64,000 nt of DNA from Siphonodentalium dalli (GCA_032622095.1 CP136068.1:4565314-4629313); one strand, 5' to 3'. Counted from the stretch's first letter, positions 22,604 to 34,059 are shown. Numbers and translations: made by a program. The notes: a model not told the origin generated them from the sequence alone.

Positions 22604-25493
22604 CAAGCCTGGATATAATTTTTTTTTGAGTGTCTGACACAATGACAGGCACCAAAGATTCGGCGTCTGACATTTGAAAAGTGTGTCTGTCATTTACCTG
22701 GTATCAATAAATAGCAGCAATTAGTTGTTTTTTAGCCCATTCCAATGCACAAATTAGATTCATTAATGTACCATGTTATGAATTATGGTGTTTTACATCA
22801 CTTTTAGCTGAAGCTCATATTAAAATCCGACAAATAACAGAACGTAAACACTGACATGTCGTGTGTTTGTCGACCATTGCATGTGACCCGTAATTCCATG
22901 AATCCCCCTGTGAGTTCCCCGTGCACACGGCAAGGTAATCACATGCGTTCACATTGAGTGTACAATTCAGGTTACCCTGATACAATTCAAGTTGAGGGGA
23001 ACTACAATCTGCACATGCGTGTAGTTTTACAAATTACCAACTCCAATTTGTTACACATGCGTACTGTTAACATCCTGGTACAGTAATGCGAGTTGCAGAA
23101 TCATGTTTGCCATGCACGAACTGCACGTAGTCATGTGATATGTTAGCTCCTCCTGCTTTGGCCATTTAACCACGTTTTGTCAACATGTTTTCCGACTGGA
23201 TTTTTGGATTAAATTATTACGGAATTATACACACGTTCTGGTAGGTGTCAGAGCTAATATATATTGCAATGTTGTTAACATTAATGACTGTGTTAGTTGA
23301 TTCTTAAAATTAAGTGTATTTAAAATGAAAGTGTCAATGACACTGTAGCTCAACTTGGAAAGGGAATAATTTCATGTGTTAAAGTCAATGGAGTGATTAG
23401 GAATGTGGAAAGTTGAAAGGCCTAGTTATGCAAAGAGTAAAATCTAAGATGGCCACTGGCAGCCATGTTTTTTTGCCAAATGACCCCAAAAAGACTCGTT
23501 CCCATTTACATGTCATTATTAACATCCAGTACAAATTTCATGATGATCTGACAAATGATACGACCTGTAGCCTGTGTCAAAAGGATTTAGTCATGCAAAG
23601 AGTAAAATCCAAGATGGCTGCTGGCAGCCATGTTTTTTGGCCAAATGACACCAAAATGAATAATTCCCATCTACATGTCATTGTTAACATCCGTAACAAA
23701 TTTCATGAAGATCTGACCAAAGCTACGACCTGTAGGCCGCGCCAAAGGGTTTAGTCATGCAAAGAGTTAAATCCAAGATGGCTTCTTGTGGCCATTTTTT
23801 TTGGCCGAATGACCCCAAAATGACTCGTTCCCATCTACATGTCATTGTTAACATCCATGAAAAAATTTATGATGATCCGACCAAAGGTACGACCTGTAGG
23901 CCGTGCCAAAGAATTTAGTCATGCAAAGAGTAAAATCTAAAATGGCTGCCAGTGGCCATGTTTTTTGGCCGAACAACCCCAAAATTACTCGTTCCCATCT
24001 ACATGTCAATATTAATATCCATGACAAATTTCATGATGATCAGACGAACAGTACGACCTATAGCCCGTGCTAATGGATTGAATTTTGAAATCCAAGATGG
24101 CCGCTGGCAGCCATGTTGTTTGTCCGAATGATCCGAAAATGACTCGTTTCCATCTACATTCCAATTTCAACAGCCATGACAAATTTCATGATGATCAGAC
24201 TAAAGGTACAACCTGTAGCTCGTGCTAAAGGATTTAGTCATACAAAGAGTAAAATCCAAAATGGCTGCTGGCGGCCATGTTTTTTTGCCAAATGACCCCA
24301 AAATTACTCGTTCCCATCTACATGTCATTGTTAACATCCATGACACATTTTATGATGATCCGACCAAAGGTACGACCTGTAGGCCGTGCCAAAGAATTTA
24401 GTCATGCAAAGAGTAAATCTAATATGGCTGCCAGCGGCCATGTTTTTGGGCCGAATGACCCCAAAATTACTCGTTCCCATCTACATGTCAATGTTAACAT
24501 TCATGACAAATTTCATGATGATCAGACCAAAGGTACGACCTGTAGCCCGTGCTAATGGATTGAATTTTGAAATCCCAAGATGGCCGTTGGTGGCCATGTT
24601 GTTTGTCCGAATGACCCCAAAATGACATGACAAATTTCATGATGATCAGACTAAAGGTACGACCTGTAGCCCGTGCTAAAGGATTTAGTCATACAAAGAG
24701 TAAAATCCAAAATGGCTGCTGGCGGCCATGTTTTTTTTGCCGAATGACCCCAAAATGACTCGTTCCCATCTACATGTCAATGTTAACATCCATGACAAAT
24801 TTCATGATGATCAGATGAACAGTGCGACCTGTAGCCCGTGCTAATGGATTGAATATTGAAATCCAAGATGGCCACTGGCGGCCATGTTTTTTTTGCCGAA
24901 TGAACCCAAAATGACTCGTTCCCATCTACATGTCAATGTCAACAGCCATGACAAATTTCATAATGATCCGACCAAAGGTACGACCTGTAGCCCGTGCTAA
25001 AGGAAATTGTTGACGCATCACGCACACACACGCACGACGGACGACAAAGCCATGGCAATAGCTCAAACTTTACAAAGTAAAGTTGAGCTAAAAATTAGAT
25101 AGTCGTCAAGCTGATAGAAGACCCGCGCTACGACCTGTATGGCGTAAGCCATAATTACCAGGTCGTTCTATGACTATCATCAATCGCGGACAATTTAGGT
25201 TAGAGGTTGCATTAAAATTACATTTATAGGTCCTGTATACGGAACGGATCATTAACATGTTTTCGGTAAAACGCGTTGTATTGGTGGGGGGATTTGATAT
25301 TTAGTGCACAGTAGTGGTAATTGAATGTCTTTGCCGCGGATAATACATCTACTTGTTGTTTTCCCCTTAATTATATATTTTTTGTGAAGATAATGGGCGC
25401 CGGACAAACTGACGGACGATAATAAGGCGGCGCCGGTCATCGGTGTATTTGGCTCGGACAATGACCGTGTCCGACCTCTTATATCCAGGCTTG
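22604..25493. mobile_element. TIR element carrying a pearl array
   Basis: The ends are CAAGCCTGGATATAA (22604-22618) and its exact reverse complement TTATATCCAGGCTTG (25479-25493). Left-subterminal words (GTGTCTGACA, GACAGGCACCAAAG, GTCTGACATTTG) recur in reverse at about 13430-13505. The right part contains GGACAATGACCGTGTCCGAC. I find no clear target duplication; the left flank is pearl core and the right flank is unrelated, so one side may have been lost. There is no transposase frame. About 1.77 kb of the 2.89 kb is pearl copy P6. The superfamily is unknown. Confidence 0.6.
23325..25096 (+). mobile_element. Pearl/Helentron-like array, copy P6, complete
   Basis: The left end carries AGTGTCAATGACACT (23330-23344) and TAGCTCAACTTGG, followed by about ten core units. 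The right end has ACGCACGACGGACGAC, CCATGGCAATAGCTC and the hairpin at 25060-25090, then AAAAA. The left arm (TTCATGTGTTAAAGTCAATG) is nearly identical to that of copy P7 at 29056, marking a subfamily distinct from P3 and P9 (TTTAATGGTYGACAGTAAAT). Confidence 0.8.
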
Positions 25494-25620
25494 GGTACTA
25501 GTATATAAACCTACCATTACAACAGCTACAGATATCCCTCACAGATACATCAAAAGCCAGAGAAATAGTCATACTGGCCGATGGTAAATCAACCAAGCAT
25601 TATATTAAACATACCCTTAC
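25494..25620. other. Short unannotated spacer
   Basis: Contains TATATAAACC near 25502 but nothing that ties it to a gene. Confidence 0.3.
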
Positions 25621-25830
25621 CTCAGGTGACAGGGAAATAGTCTCTCTGAGGTATAAACCTGCTATCACATTAAACATGTAGAGCCTTGGGTAGTCTCTGT
25701 CCCGTATAACATCCTGCCACTCGACGAGCTCTCTCGCAGCTTCTGATTGGTCAAGCTCTCCCGCAACTTCTGATTGGTCGAGCTCCCTCACAGCTTCTGA
25801 CGCAATTGATTTCTTCTCACTTTGTTCCAT
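25621..25830 (-). CDS. Candidate first exon with a 9-residue repeat, or a CCAAT-type promoter segment
   Basis: On the minus strand an ATG at 25830 opens 70 codons ending ...SLSPE, followed by GAG|GTAAGG, a strong donor. The first half is a 27-base tandem repeat read in frame as RELDQSEVA / GELDQSEAA / RELVEW, acidic and helix-prone. The second half (DVIRDRDYPRLYMFNVIAG) looks like ordinary protein. No family is recognised. An alternative reading is that each repeat contains GACCAATCAGA, a good NF-Y/CCAAT box, so the segment could be a promoter for a minus-strand gene. No signal peptide or partner exon is seen. Confidence 0.3.
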
Positions 25831-25892
25831 AGTCTACTGTAAACTGGTCTCAAAATTCTAAAAATATACAAACTAACGGCCATAAGTCAAGT

Positions 25893-25995
25893 AAAATGAA
25901 AGAGTCAATGATACTCTCAACTTGAGGAGGGAATCATTTGGAAAATGTTACATGTATGCAATGCAGTCAAAAATAAGGAAAGGTAACAAGTACAG
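25893..25995 (+). repeat. Solo, diverged pearl left arm
   Basis: ATGAAAGAGTCAATGATACT, then CTCAACTTGAGGAGGGAATC and AAGGAAAGGTAACAAG, parallel the pearl left arm (GAAAGTGTCAATGACACT, CTCAACTTAGGTAGGGGAAT, GGAAAAGTGCTAATTG) with many substitutions. No core follows. Confidence 0.5.
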
Positions 25996-26079
25996 CTTTT
26001 GTTTTAAGTTGACATCTAAAGATAATATTCCTATGATATGGCTACTATACTACATGCACCTTCAGAAGATTATTACAAA

Positions 26080-27564
26080 CCGGTGTAACAGTTTATCTTC
26101 ACCCCCCCCCCCCCCCCGGGGTATCTTCCCCCCCCACCCTGGGTATCTCCCCCCCCCCCCCCCACTCATACATTTTTTTTCCCTCACTTATTTTTTATTA
26201 TTATGGCAAGAAATGCCGAGAAAACTATTAAAACAAAACAAAACAAAAAATTTTATTTTGAAGTTTAACTTAACCCCTCACACAATATCATAAATATGTC
26301 AAAATATTACCTTACGATTTTATCGTTTATTTTGCTTTATATTGTCATGAAATGGCGAGAAATTAACTTTATATGAGAACAATTTAATAGAGTAAGAATT
26401 TGGGGTGGGGGGGGAAATATCCAGGCCAGAGTATCTCCCCCCCCCCCCACCCAGCGGCTACATATGACAAAAATTAAACGTATGATTTTATTGCTTAATT
26501 TGATTTATATAGTTATGAAATGGCGAGAAATTAACTTTATATGAGCAAAATTTGATAGAGTAAGAATTTGGGGTGGGGGGGGGAGATACCCAGGCCTGAT
26601 AAAGCAATAAAATCATACGTTTAATTTTTGTCATATGTAGGTGCTGGGTGGGGGGAAGATACTCAGGCCTGGGTATCTTCCCCCCCCCCCCACCCCAAAT
26701 TCTTACTCTATCAAATTTTGCTCATATAAAGTTAATTTCTCGCCATTTCATGACTATATAAAGCAAAATAAGCAATAAAATCATACGTTTAATTTTTTCA
26801 TATGTAGGCGCTGGGTGGGGGTGGGGGTGGGGGGGGGGAAAGATACTCAGGCCTGGGTATCTTCCCCCCACCCCAAATTCTTACTCTATCAAATTTTGCT
26901 CATATAAAGTTAATTTCTCGCCATTTCATGACTATATAAAGCAAATTAAGCAATAAAATCAAACGTTTAATTTTTGTCATATGTAGGTGCTGGGTGGGGG
27001 GAAGATACTCGGGCCTGGTATCTTCCCCACCCCCCCCCCCCACTCCAAATTCTTAGTGTATAAAATTTTGCTCATATAAAGTTAATTTCATGACTATATA
27101 AAGCAAATTAAGCAATAAAATCATACGTTTATTTTTTTCATATGTAGGCGCTGGGTGGGGGGGGGGGGAATACTCAGGCCTGGATATCTCCCACCCCCCA
27201 ACCCCAAATTCTTACTCTATAAAATTTGGCTCATATAAAGTTAATTTCTCGCCATTTCATGACTATATAAAGCAAATTAAACGATAGAATCATAAGGTAA
27301 TATTTTGACATATTTATGCTATTATTGGGTTAAGTTAAACTTCAAAATAACAAACAAAACAAAAAAAATTAATAGTTTTCTCGGCATTTCTTACCATAAT
27401 AATATAAAATAAGTGAGGGAAAAAAATGTACGAGTGGGGGGGGAGATACCCAGGGTGGGGGGAGATACCCCGGGGTATGTTCCCCCCCCGGGGGGGAGAT
27501 ACCCCGGAGTATGTTCCCCCGCGGGGGAAGATACCCAGGGGGGCGAGATATCGTGTTACACCGG
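26080..27564. mobile_element. Fold-back element with G/C runs, copy E1
   Basis: The ends are CCGGTGTAACA and TGTTACACCGG, inside longer inverted arms containing GAAATGCCGAGAAAACTATT, CCCTCACTTATT and G/C-run blocks. The interior has about six units of roughly 170-190 bp. Each carries a near-palindrome (GAAGATACTCAGGCCTGGGT plus ATCTTC) between a G run and a C run, plus AAAGTTAATTTCTCGCCATT. Units left of about 26600 are in opposite orientation to those on the right, so the whole element can fold back on itself. It encodes no credible protein; Gly/Pro-rich short frames come from the G/C runs. Confidence 0.75.
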
Positions 27565-29055
27565 TATGGGCATGTAGTGTTTTTTGCAGTTACCAGGAAG
27601 ACTTCTTTAACTCAATCATCATCTGCAAAATCAATCCATGTGTTATAGCCATATGTACATCACCTGACATCATCGGACTAACGGTCTAATGACTCTAGTC
27701 AGTGAAGTATCCCGAGATTTTTTGGGGACACCTGTTCTTGGGCAATGATATGCCGAAGGCATACTAGTACCAGTATCCCAAAGACATGAGCGAGGGGGGG
27801 GGGGGGGGGTCGGGAGGGAATATAAGTGATGGTGTTGGGGGGGATCTTTTAAAAATCCAATGCATTGAGAGCTAATCTAGAGCTCTTGGAGTCAGTATTT
27901 TGAATTTTGCTGAGAGTTCACTTTGATCAAGTTTCTGAAGCATAACTTTGAAAATTGTTTTAAATATGTACATGTATGGCTTGGAAATGCTTATAAGTTA
28001 TTGTCAGATATCTTTTTGTTCAATGGATTATGCTTATACTGCTTGAAATGAGACCATTATCACTGTAATTCATATAGTAGGCTATTTTCTAAAATTCAAG
28101 TGAGAGACACATTCATAATATACTTAATTTAAAGTAGTAATTACTAGTAGTACTAATCTCTATGTTAAAAAAATTAATAATTATTCATTTGGTATTGAGA
28201 TCGCACATGATAGCCAGGTTTATAAATACTTGATCAATTTGTCACTGTTCCTGTACTGTATTGTGTAATTTCACTTGAATTTGTTTGAAATATTGAAGTG
28301 TGAAGGGTTAACTCAAACTATTTGAAGTTTTCACAGATGAAAGCTAGATAAAGCCAAACATACTTTACAGTATTATTCCAACTGTTAAACTTAAATCTTT
28401 TTGTAAACTTACATGTTTTCTATCAATATATATAAATACATACGGTATCTTGTTATGATATTAATTGGAACCTGAATTGAAAAAAAAAATGTTTTTTTTT
28501 TGGGCACCCAAACCGGTAAACGGTATGGAAAACGGCCTGGATATGTCCCTGCTAGTGTTCATGGTCGACGCTTTTAACATTATTTTATCAATTTCAAACA
28601 ACACCTAAGTATCCAAATTTATTTTTTAGTTATATCTACTTGCTGAAGGATGCCCGCTAATCCACTGAGCACTTTGCAGAAAAGATTTTTTGTGATAGGT
28701 CACCCGTAACTGTAGTTATGCCGATTCATGCGATTGAATATTCCATCATGGATAATAGTGCAGCGGCCAAACTGAAAAAGAGCTCTAGTTTTCGAGATAC
28801 CCCTACCCACTGTGGAACAAGTTGAAACCAACTTTTTTTGAAGGAGAAATGTATACTGTTGACGAAAATGATAGTGAAAAATAACGGAATTGGTGGTGGC
28901 TATTGTCAAATCGACAATGAACGATACCCACCAGTCACTTATTCCAGAAATTAGCGATTTTTGTAAAACGAGCAATGTGGCTATGTCCTAACCTATTTGC
29001 CAATATTGTTGGGGTTAAAATCACTATATCATACCATACCTCTACTTGATAAGAT
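27565..29055. other. No gene recognised
   Basis: Unique or old sequence with a poly-G run at 27794-27809 and a small TATGCC-GAA-GGCATA palindrome near 27750. A 91-codon minus-strand frame at 28700-28975 has no protein-like pattern and no splice context that I can defend. Confidence 0.4.
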
Positions 29056-31847
29056 ATGAAAGTGTCAATGACACTGTAGCTCAACTTGGAAAGGGAATAA
29101 TTTCATGTGTTAAAGTCAATGGAGTGATTAGGAATGTGGAAAGTTGAAAGGCCTAGTTATGCAAAGAGTAAAATCTAAGATGGCCGCTGGCAGCCATGTT
29201 TTTTGCCAAATGACCCCAAAAAGACTCGTTCCCATTTACATGTCATTATTATCATCCAGTACAAATTTCATGATGATCTGACAAATGATACGACCTGTAG
29301 CCTGTGTCAAAGGATTTAGTCAAGCAAAGAGTAAAATCCAAGATGGCTGCTGGCAGCCATGTTTTTTCGGCCAGATGACTGCAAAATGAATAATTCCCAT
29401 CTACATGTCATTGTTAACATTCGTAACAAATTTCATGAAGATCTGACCAAAGCTACGACCTGTTGGCAGCGCCAAAGGATTTAGTCATGCAAAGAGCTAA
29501 ATCCAAGATGGCTTCTGGTGGCCATTTGTTTTGGCCGAATGACCCCAAAATGACTCGTTCCCATCTACATGTCAATATTAACATCCATGACAAATTTCAT
29601 GATGATCAGACGAGCAGTATGACCTGTAGCCCGCGCCAATGGATTGAATTTTTAAATCCAAAATGGCGGCTGGTGGCCATGTTTTTTGCCGAATGACCCC
29701 AAAATAACTCGTTCCCATCTACATGACAATTCATGACAATTCATGACAAATTTCATAAAGATCGGACCAATTGTACAACCTTTAGCCCATGCTAATGGAA
29801 TGAATTTTGAAATCCAAGATGTACGAATGACCCCAAAATGACTCGTACGTGACTTAGCCCGCGCCAAAGGATTAGTCATAAGAAGAGTAAAATCCAAAAT
29901 GGCTGCTGGCGGCCATGTTTTTTGACAGAACGACCCCATAATGACTCATTCCCATCTACATGTCAATGTTAACATTCATGACAAATTTAATGATGATCAG
30001 ACCAAAGGTACGACCTGTAGCCCGTGCTAATGGATTGAATTTTGAAATCCAAGATGGCCACTGGTGGCCATGTTGTTTGTCCGAATGACCCCAAAATGAC
30101 TCGTTCCCATCTACATTCCAATCTGAACAGCCATGACAAATTTCATGATGATCAGACTAAAGGTACGACCTGTAGCCCGTGCTAAAGGATTTAGTCATAC
30201 AAAGAGTAAAATCCAAAATGGCTGCTGGCGGCCATGTTTTTTTGCCGAATGACTCCAAAATGACTCGTTCCCATCTACATGTCATTGTTAACATCCATGA
30301 AAAAATTTATGATGATCCGACCAAAGGTACTCTCGGGCTCCAAATAAACGTGCAGACCCAAATAATAAATATACAGGGGTGAACTTTCATTGAAAATTAA
30401 TAAACATGCAGACCCAAATAATAGTGCAGGGGGGAATTTCCAGCAAATGTTTATAAAATTAACAGTGAGGATGTGAAATTTTTATATTTTATACATAACT
30501 CGGCAAGCTTTTCCTTCTCCGCAAGATTATATTTTAGTTTTTTTTTGACAAAAAGTGTCCGCCATGTTTGAATTCTCACGGGGAAACAATTTTTACAGAA
30601 ATTCCCTAAAGACAGTGCGTAAAGAGGCCCCGATGTTTTATTCTACATCCATTTTTAATTATAGACTAAGCTTCACAACTATAAAGTAACATTTTATGAC
30701 ACTTTCAATGATCCAAATATTTTATAAACCTCTCATAAAATTGTTGGATTATGGCAGTATTGAGCGTTTTATTGAGATCATTAAAACGAAAATATATGGT
30801 GCCTAAATGGAGCCCCACACTGCCACAGTAAAAAATGTGTATTCCAGTAAGCACGTGGTGCGTCCCCCCTAATAATGAGATAATCCTGATGAAAACGTGC
30901 GCAAACGTCATGAATACACGGCTTAATCGGAAACCGATGGGTCCACTTTTAATGGCATGCGGGGAGGGGAAATGTGTATTCTGGAAGAACATGGTGCGTC
31001 ACCCTGATAATGAGATAATCCTAACAATCACATGCGCGAAAGTAATGGATACTCGGCTTACTAGTCGGATGCGACCACTTTCAAATGAATGCGGGGAGGT
31101 AAACACATGGCTCACCCTGCTATTTTCATTTTTTGGGAATTCCTCTCAAGCGAGAGACGTATTGACTATAATTACTGTCAAACAGTTTCCCTAAATTTGA
31201 AATGAAAACATGTTTTACGGTGGTATAACTTTCACTTTGTTGATGAATTTGACGGTTCACTTTTGGTACAAATTATTTTACTGAAAAATAAATAAACGTG
31301 CAGACCCAAAAAAGCAGCGTACAGGGGGGAATTTTCCGCCTGAAATAATAAACGTGCATGCACGTTTATTTGGAGCCCCAGAGTACGACCTATATGCCGT
31401 GCCAAAGAATTTAGTCATGCAAAGAGTAAAATCTAAGATGGCTGCCGGTGGCCATGTTTTTTGGCCGAACAACCCCAAAATTACCTGTTCCCATCTACCT
31501 GTCAATATTAACATCCATGACAAATTTCATGATGATCAAACGAACAGTACGACCTGTAGCCCGTGCTAATGGATTGAATATTGAAATCCAAGATGGCCAC
31601 TGGCGGCCATGTTTTTTTCCCGAATGAACCCAAAATGACTCGTTCCCATCTACATGTCAATGTCAACAGCTATGACAAATTTTATAATGATCCGACCAAA
31701 GGTACGACCTGTAGCCCGTGCTAAAGGAAATTGTTGAAGCATCACGCACACACACACGCACACCCTCACACACACACGCACACACGGACGACGGACGACA
31801 AAGCCATGGCAATAGCTCAAATTTACAAAGTAAAGTTGAGCTAAAAA
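29056..31847 (+). mobile_element. Pearl/Helentron-like array, copy P7, interrupted
   Basis: The left end carries AGTGTCAATGACACT (29061-29075) with the P6-type arm. About eight core units run to 30330. A TIR element occupies 30331-31382, and the broken unit resumes with GTACGACC. Three more units follow, then CACACACGGACGACGGACG, CCATGGCAATAGCTC and the 3' hairpin at about 31811-31842. Some units are rearranged (a 29700-29860 stretch is shortened), consistent with an old copy. Confidence 0.78.
30331..31382. mobile_element. TIR element with 4-bp target duplication GTAC
   Basis: The ends are TCTCGGGCTCC and GGAGCCCCAGA, inside a longer pair reading GGGCTCCAAATAAACGTGCA on both sides. GTAC is duplicated (30327-30330, 31383-31386), and removing the element plus one GTAC restores the pearl phrase AAAGGTACGACCT. 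Next to both ends are directly repeated words, ATAAACGTGCAGACCCAAA and ACAGGGGGGAATTT. Two direct 140-bp units (about 30828-30965 and 30968-31100, AATGAGATAATCCT) fill the middle. No transposase is seen. A 4-bp duplication does not by itself identify the superfamily. Confidence 0.75.
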
Positions 31848-32055
31848 GCAAATAACCCAGACATAATCCAGACACAGAAAATGTTGTACATTAAAGTATT
31901 AGTAGTATAATACTGAGTAATGTTACATGCGCACATTATTTTGCGCATATACATGTAATGTACATGGCTTATTGCACTTGATTGAATCCGAATAGACCTA
32001 CTGTACGTGTGCACCGGTTGCACTATGGACTTCACTACACCGTTTGAATAACAGG
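31848..32055. other. Short unannotated spacer
   Basis: Contains several TACATGTA-type short palindromes; no gene or known repeat. Confidence 0.3.
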
Positions 32056-32196
32056 ATGGTTATGTAATGTGGCTAATTGTGTTTAAGGGGAATAATGAAG
32101 ATTAATTTCTAATTCCACTTAAGCCCAATTAGCTCTTATTGCATTTAAGTGCAATAAGAATATTCCTTATTGCACTTTTAAAGTGCAATTATATAT
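32056..32196 (+). repeat. Palindromic minisatellite, left part
   Basis: Imperfect units of roughly 30-40 bp contain TTCCTTATTGCACTT and AAGTGCAAT; TTGCACTTAAGTGCAA is the underlying palindrome. The array is interrupted after ATATAT at 32196 by a TIR element and resumes at 33886. Confidence 0.65.
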
Positions 32197-32739
32197 GAGG
32201 GTGACGACCCCCATTTTCGTACGCCGGATGCGGGGTCTGTTATGGCGTATTCCGGATGCCAGACCACCGTACGCCGGATGCCGTCGGGCACATATATCGG
32301 ATGCCGGATGCTTCCATTGATAATTTTTCTTGACGTTAAACAGCAAAAACACAACGAAATTACGTCCGCTAATTTATATTTCTTTGCTCGGACTCTCTAT
32401 TTTCCACAATTTAGCTAATTATACGTCTCGTTATCACATCTGATATATCTAAATAGTGATAATTAATATATAGTACCTACTGTTAAAATAAATCGCAATG
32501 CTGATCTACGATATCGGTTTGTTATATTATCCGATAGAGTTGTCGCCCATCTGATGTCTCCTTGGCAATAATTTTGAATATGTAATTAATTTTTATTAAA
32601 TTTTGAAAAATGTATTTAGAAGCCTGCATGCGACTTCAATTTAATAACACCATTAAAAAGTCTGAAACTCGCAGTTTTGGACTAAACTTAACGGAGAAGA
32701 CAAACTAAGTACAATCAGGGTGGTGTTGACAAAAGAATA

Positions 32740-33180
32740 TGCCCTTGGCGAATGGCGAATGGGTTAGTAAGACACTCGGAGTCTCGAACTACAGGTTCAA
32801 AGTTGCACAGCTCAGAGTGATCAAATATCGATGTTTGAAATCTATTATTTTAAATGGCCCAATAGACAGTCAACGAGAAGAATTTCATTGACCAAATTGC
32901 GGGTAAAGATGGATAACTCTAAAATCAAGTGGCTTTTTGTGTTAGATAATTGACAAACCGGCAAAATTTCGTTGAACAAAATGTTGATAAATAACAGGTT
33001 TTGTGGAATTTTATACTATAGTTGATTGTGCTTTTCGTTATATTTGGGCAAGTATTAGATTCTGATAACTGAAGCGGCATTTCAAAACATGTTGTCGTTC
33101 TTGTTGGAATGTGATGATATGGAGACCCTCTGATTGAGTAGGCCTATACCTTTAATTTGAAATATTAAAAAGATGTTAGT
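32740..33180 (+). repeat. Repeat family H, copy 1
   Basis: Shares with 34060-34500 and, in reverse, 57880-58262: ATCAAATATCGAT, AAATCTATTATTTT, AAGATGGATAACTCT, ATCAAGTGGCTTTTTGTGT, GAACAAAATGTTGA and AATAACAGGTTTTG. It is non-coding. Confidence 0.65.
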
Positions 33181-33367
33181 TTTCTATTTGCGTGTCCCTG
33201 GTATTCAATACTACCGTGTACGACCATGAACGGTCACCCAAGATTTGCTAGGTGGTTTCCGCACATGCCACTTCAACTTCTCCTCATTCAGTATATTATA
33301 CCACTCCTGTCAACATTTGGAACATGGTCTATGCCTTTCACCCACACCAAATACGCCTATCATGTCA

Positions 33368-33616
33368 TTAACTCGCGGCCATATTAGATCCACCATGCAG
33401 GTCCGGTTCCGTGGTATCAGAGATTCTTCCATGCAGCCCCGGTTGTTTTATTGCTACAGATCAAAGTTGTGGAGTAGCATATCCATATATGGAGCTTTTG
33501 AATAGTCATGACTTCCATTTATGTCATATATGGAAATGCTACTCCAAAACTTTGAACTGTAGCACTAAAACCACGGAACCGGACCTGGTGGGTCCAATAT
33601 GGCCGCGATTAAGTTA
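33368..33616. repeat. Fold-back repeat inside the TIR element
   Basis: The arms begin TTAACTCGCGGCCATATT and end AATATGGCCGCGATTAAGTTA. They share GGTCCGGTTCCGTGG / CCACGGAACCGGACC and TGGAGTAGCATATCCATATA-like inner parts. The two arms, each over 100 bases, nearly meet near 33490, so the segment can form a long hairpin. It is probably a separate MITE nested in the 32197-33885 element. Confidence 0.65.
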
Positions 33617-33885
33617 GACAGGGTGTATATATGTATGATATGAGATCATACATTTAGTAAAAAGTTTAATCTTTCCGTAAAGCTGCTAAATCAAATCATT
33701 ACCAGCCAATACGGAGACTAATTCCAATACCTCATGCCAACGTTCACTTCGTTCCCGAGTCTGTTTTCAATAAATTTAATCAAATAGTATTCCGGATGCC
33801 GCCTCTCTGTTATGGCGTATTCCGGATGCCGGGGTCCATTTTAAGCCGGATGCCGGATGCCAGGGGGAGCGGGGTCGTCACCCTC

Positions 33886-34035
33886 ATATATTCCTTATTG
33901 TGCTTAAATGCAATAAAATATTCAATAATTTGCTTAAGCACAATTAGATATTTCCTTATTGCACTTAAGCACAATCAGATCTTCCCTTATTGACCTTGAG
34001 TGCAATTAGAGATTCCTTATTGAGCTTATAATGCA
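33886..34035 (+). repeat. Palindromic minisatellite, right part
   Basis: This continues the 32056-32196 array after the insertion. Units with TTCCTTATTG, CACTTAAGCACAAT and AGTGCAATTAGA are spaced irregularly at about 25-60 bases. Confidence 0.65.
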
Positions 34036-34059
34036 TAATCCGAATTAACGCTCGTAAAT

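Larger units (their letters stand above)
32197..33885. mobile_element. TIR element GAGGGTGACGACCCC with 6-bp ATATAT flanks
   Basis: A perfect 15-bp inverted pair GAGGGTGACGACCCC / GGGGTCGTCACCCTC (32197-32211, 33871-33885) is flanked by ATATAT on both sides. The subterminal regions carry repeated TACGCCGGATGC and GTATTCCGGATGCC words on both ends, and TGTTATGGCGTATTCC at each end. The interior holds a copy of repeat family H and a fold-back repeat. No transposase frame is seen. Because ATATAT is simple, the 6-bp target duplication is probable, not certain. Confidence 0.7.

Noticed and set aside
27426-27689. Gly/Pro/Arg-rich open frame near the right end of E1 (similar frames at 58318-58563 and 59549-59865)
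   Set aside because: The composition is produced by G/C runs of the fold-back element; no start context and no conserved length between copies.
28700-28975. 91-codon minus-strand frame
   Set aside because: No motif, no splice sites at the edges, and no repeat relationship that would explain or support it.
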